A stretch of DNA of 22,060 bases. It comes from an uncultured Collinsella sp. GTDB lineage: Bacteria > Actinomycetota > Coriobacteriia > Coriobacteriales > Coriobacteriaceae. The position numbers and the translations under genes are program-made. The notes beneath the pieces are model-generated. The model did no database searches. It had not been told where the DNA came from and saw only the letters and a list, made by a program, of their open reading frames with translations. Positions 21,530 to 22,060 of the stretch are shown here, one piece after another (within the stretch, counting starts at the first letter, position 1; the number at the start of each line of letters is the position of its first letter). The stretch covers positions 1-22,060 of the forward strand of contig CABSKX010000036.1 in the NCBI GenBank assembly GCA_902478365.1, read 5' to 3'.

Positions 21530-21729
21530 AAACCTTATGGTGCAAACGTTGACAGTTTGTTACGGAAGTTCGTTTGTAGCGAGCATGTTTCCAATGTTTC
21601 CGCAGCGTTTCGGGGGTGCCGTTTTGTGCGGCTCCTGTTGCCTGGCGAGCACGCGCCCTCGGTTCACGCTAGAATGCACTCAACCTTTAAGCGGTTAATC
21701 CATCCATAAGATGCACGAAGGAGCTATCT
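21530..21729 (+). promoter_or_regulatory. hom upstream region with candidate -10
   Basis: No gene is visible. TAGAAT (21670-21675) matches a -10 box at five of six bases, about 55 nt before the hom ATG, but there is no convincing -35 at 17 bp. A consensus-like TTGACA at 21549-21554 has no good partner. GAAGGAG (21717-21723) is the hom ribosome binding site. I see no leader peptide or riboswitch. Confidence 0.3.
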
Positions 21730-22060
21730 ATGAGCGAACCCCTGCGCACCGTGAACGTCGGTCTGATCGGTCTGGGAACCGTCGGCGGCGGCGTGGCCCG
21801 TCTGATCAAGAGCCACCACGATGAGTACCTGGCAGCCTACGGCATCGACCTTAAGCTGACCCGCGCCTGCGCGCTTGCCTGGGAGCAGGCCGAGGCGGCA
21901 GGCATTGAGCGCGAGGCCTTTACGAGCGACTGGCACGATGTCGTCACCGACCCCGCCGTCGATATCGTCGTCGAGCTCATCGGCGGCGAGCACCCCGCGA
22001 CCGAGATCTTCACCACCGCTTTCGAGAACGGCAAGCACGTCGTCTCTGCCAACAAGGCCC
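21730..22060 (+). CDS. hom: homoserine dehydrogenase, 5' part
   Basis: The first 110 codons of homoserine dehydrogenase, which reduces aspartate semialdehyde to homoserine with NAD(P)H on the pathway to threonine and methionine. The N-terminal Rossmann fold is clear: VNVGLIGLGTVGGGVARLI contains the GxGxxG dinucleotide loop. DIVVELIGGEHPATE and NGKHVVSANKA follow at the expected spacing; the lysine region contacts the cofactor. The ATG at 21730 has GAAGGAG 6 nt upstream. The gene runs off the right edge, so the substrate-binding domain and any ACT domain are unseen. Codon use is high-GC and ordinary for the window. Confidence 0.96.
   Translation, partial: MSEPLRTVNVGLIGLGTVGGGVARLIKSHHDEYLAAYGIDLKLTRACALAWEQAEAAGIEREAFTSDWHDVVTDPAVDIVVELIGGEHPATEIFTTAFENGKHVVSANKA

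Overview
The window is a stretch of core chromosome from a high-GC actinobacterium. The gene content, the codon use and a RecJ-helicase fusion of about 1,100 residues point to class Coriobacteriia, and a Collinsella-like gut species is my best guess. That is inference from protein character; no database was searched. There is no prophage, CRISPR array or complete insertion sequence.

Layout, left to right. (1) 1-250: an unidentified open frame runs in from the left edge. (2) 302-1712, minus strand: the translation operon infC-rpmI-rplT, with a structured leader, a terminator-like hairpin just before infC, and an infC start that is probably a non-canonical AUA. (3) 1754-2069: tRNA-Leu(CAA) and its terminator, plus a duplicated copy of the tRNA 3' end with terminator. 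The 115 bp between the copies is packed with hairpins and looks like an integration or duplication scar. (4) 2109-3542: a cytosolic transglutaminase-like protein. (5) 3795-11287, minus strand: recJ-helicase fusion, rel (ppGpp synthetase/hydrolase), a metallo-beta-lactamase-fold hydrolase, and fba (class II aldolase). recJ and rel are only 15 bp apart. (6) 11564-12562, plus strand: a BASS-family transporter. (7) 12593-14071, minus strand: cutC followed by a translationally coupled GalT-like protein. (8) 14328-15935, plus strand: an unrecognised membrane protein with a secreted beta-propeller-like domain, one membrane span and a cytoplasmic zinc ribbon. (9) 16287-21148, minus strand: a complete branched-chain amino-acid ABC transporter, livK-livH-livM-livG-livF, with two intercistronic hairpins after livK. 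A remnant of a second livK lies upstream. (10) 21730-end: the start of homoserine dehydrogenase (hom), plus strand.

Most of the unusual signal is in the non-coding DNA. Several long inverted repeats (3683-3774, 14131-14197, 16023-16109, 16149-16239) share a GGGAC/GTCCC core or a nested-hairpin design. They look like a dispersed family of small palindromic elements, some of which may now serve as terminators. The most biologically interesting items are the RecJ-helicase fusion next to rel, the beta-propeller/zinc-ribbon membrane protein, the likely AUA-started and attenuated infC, the tRNA 3'-end duplication, and the livK remnant.
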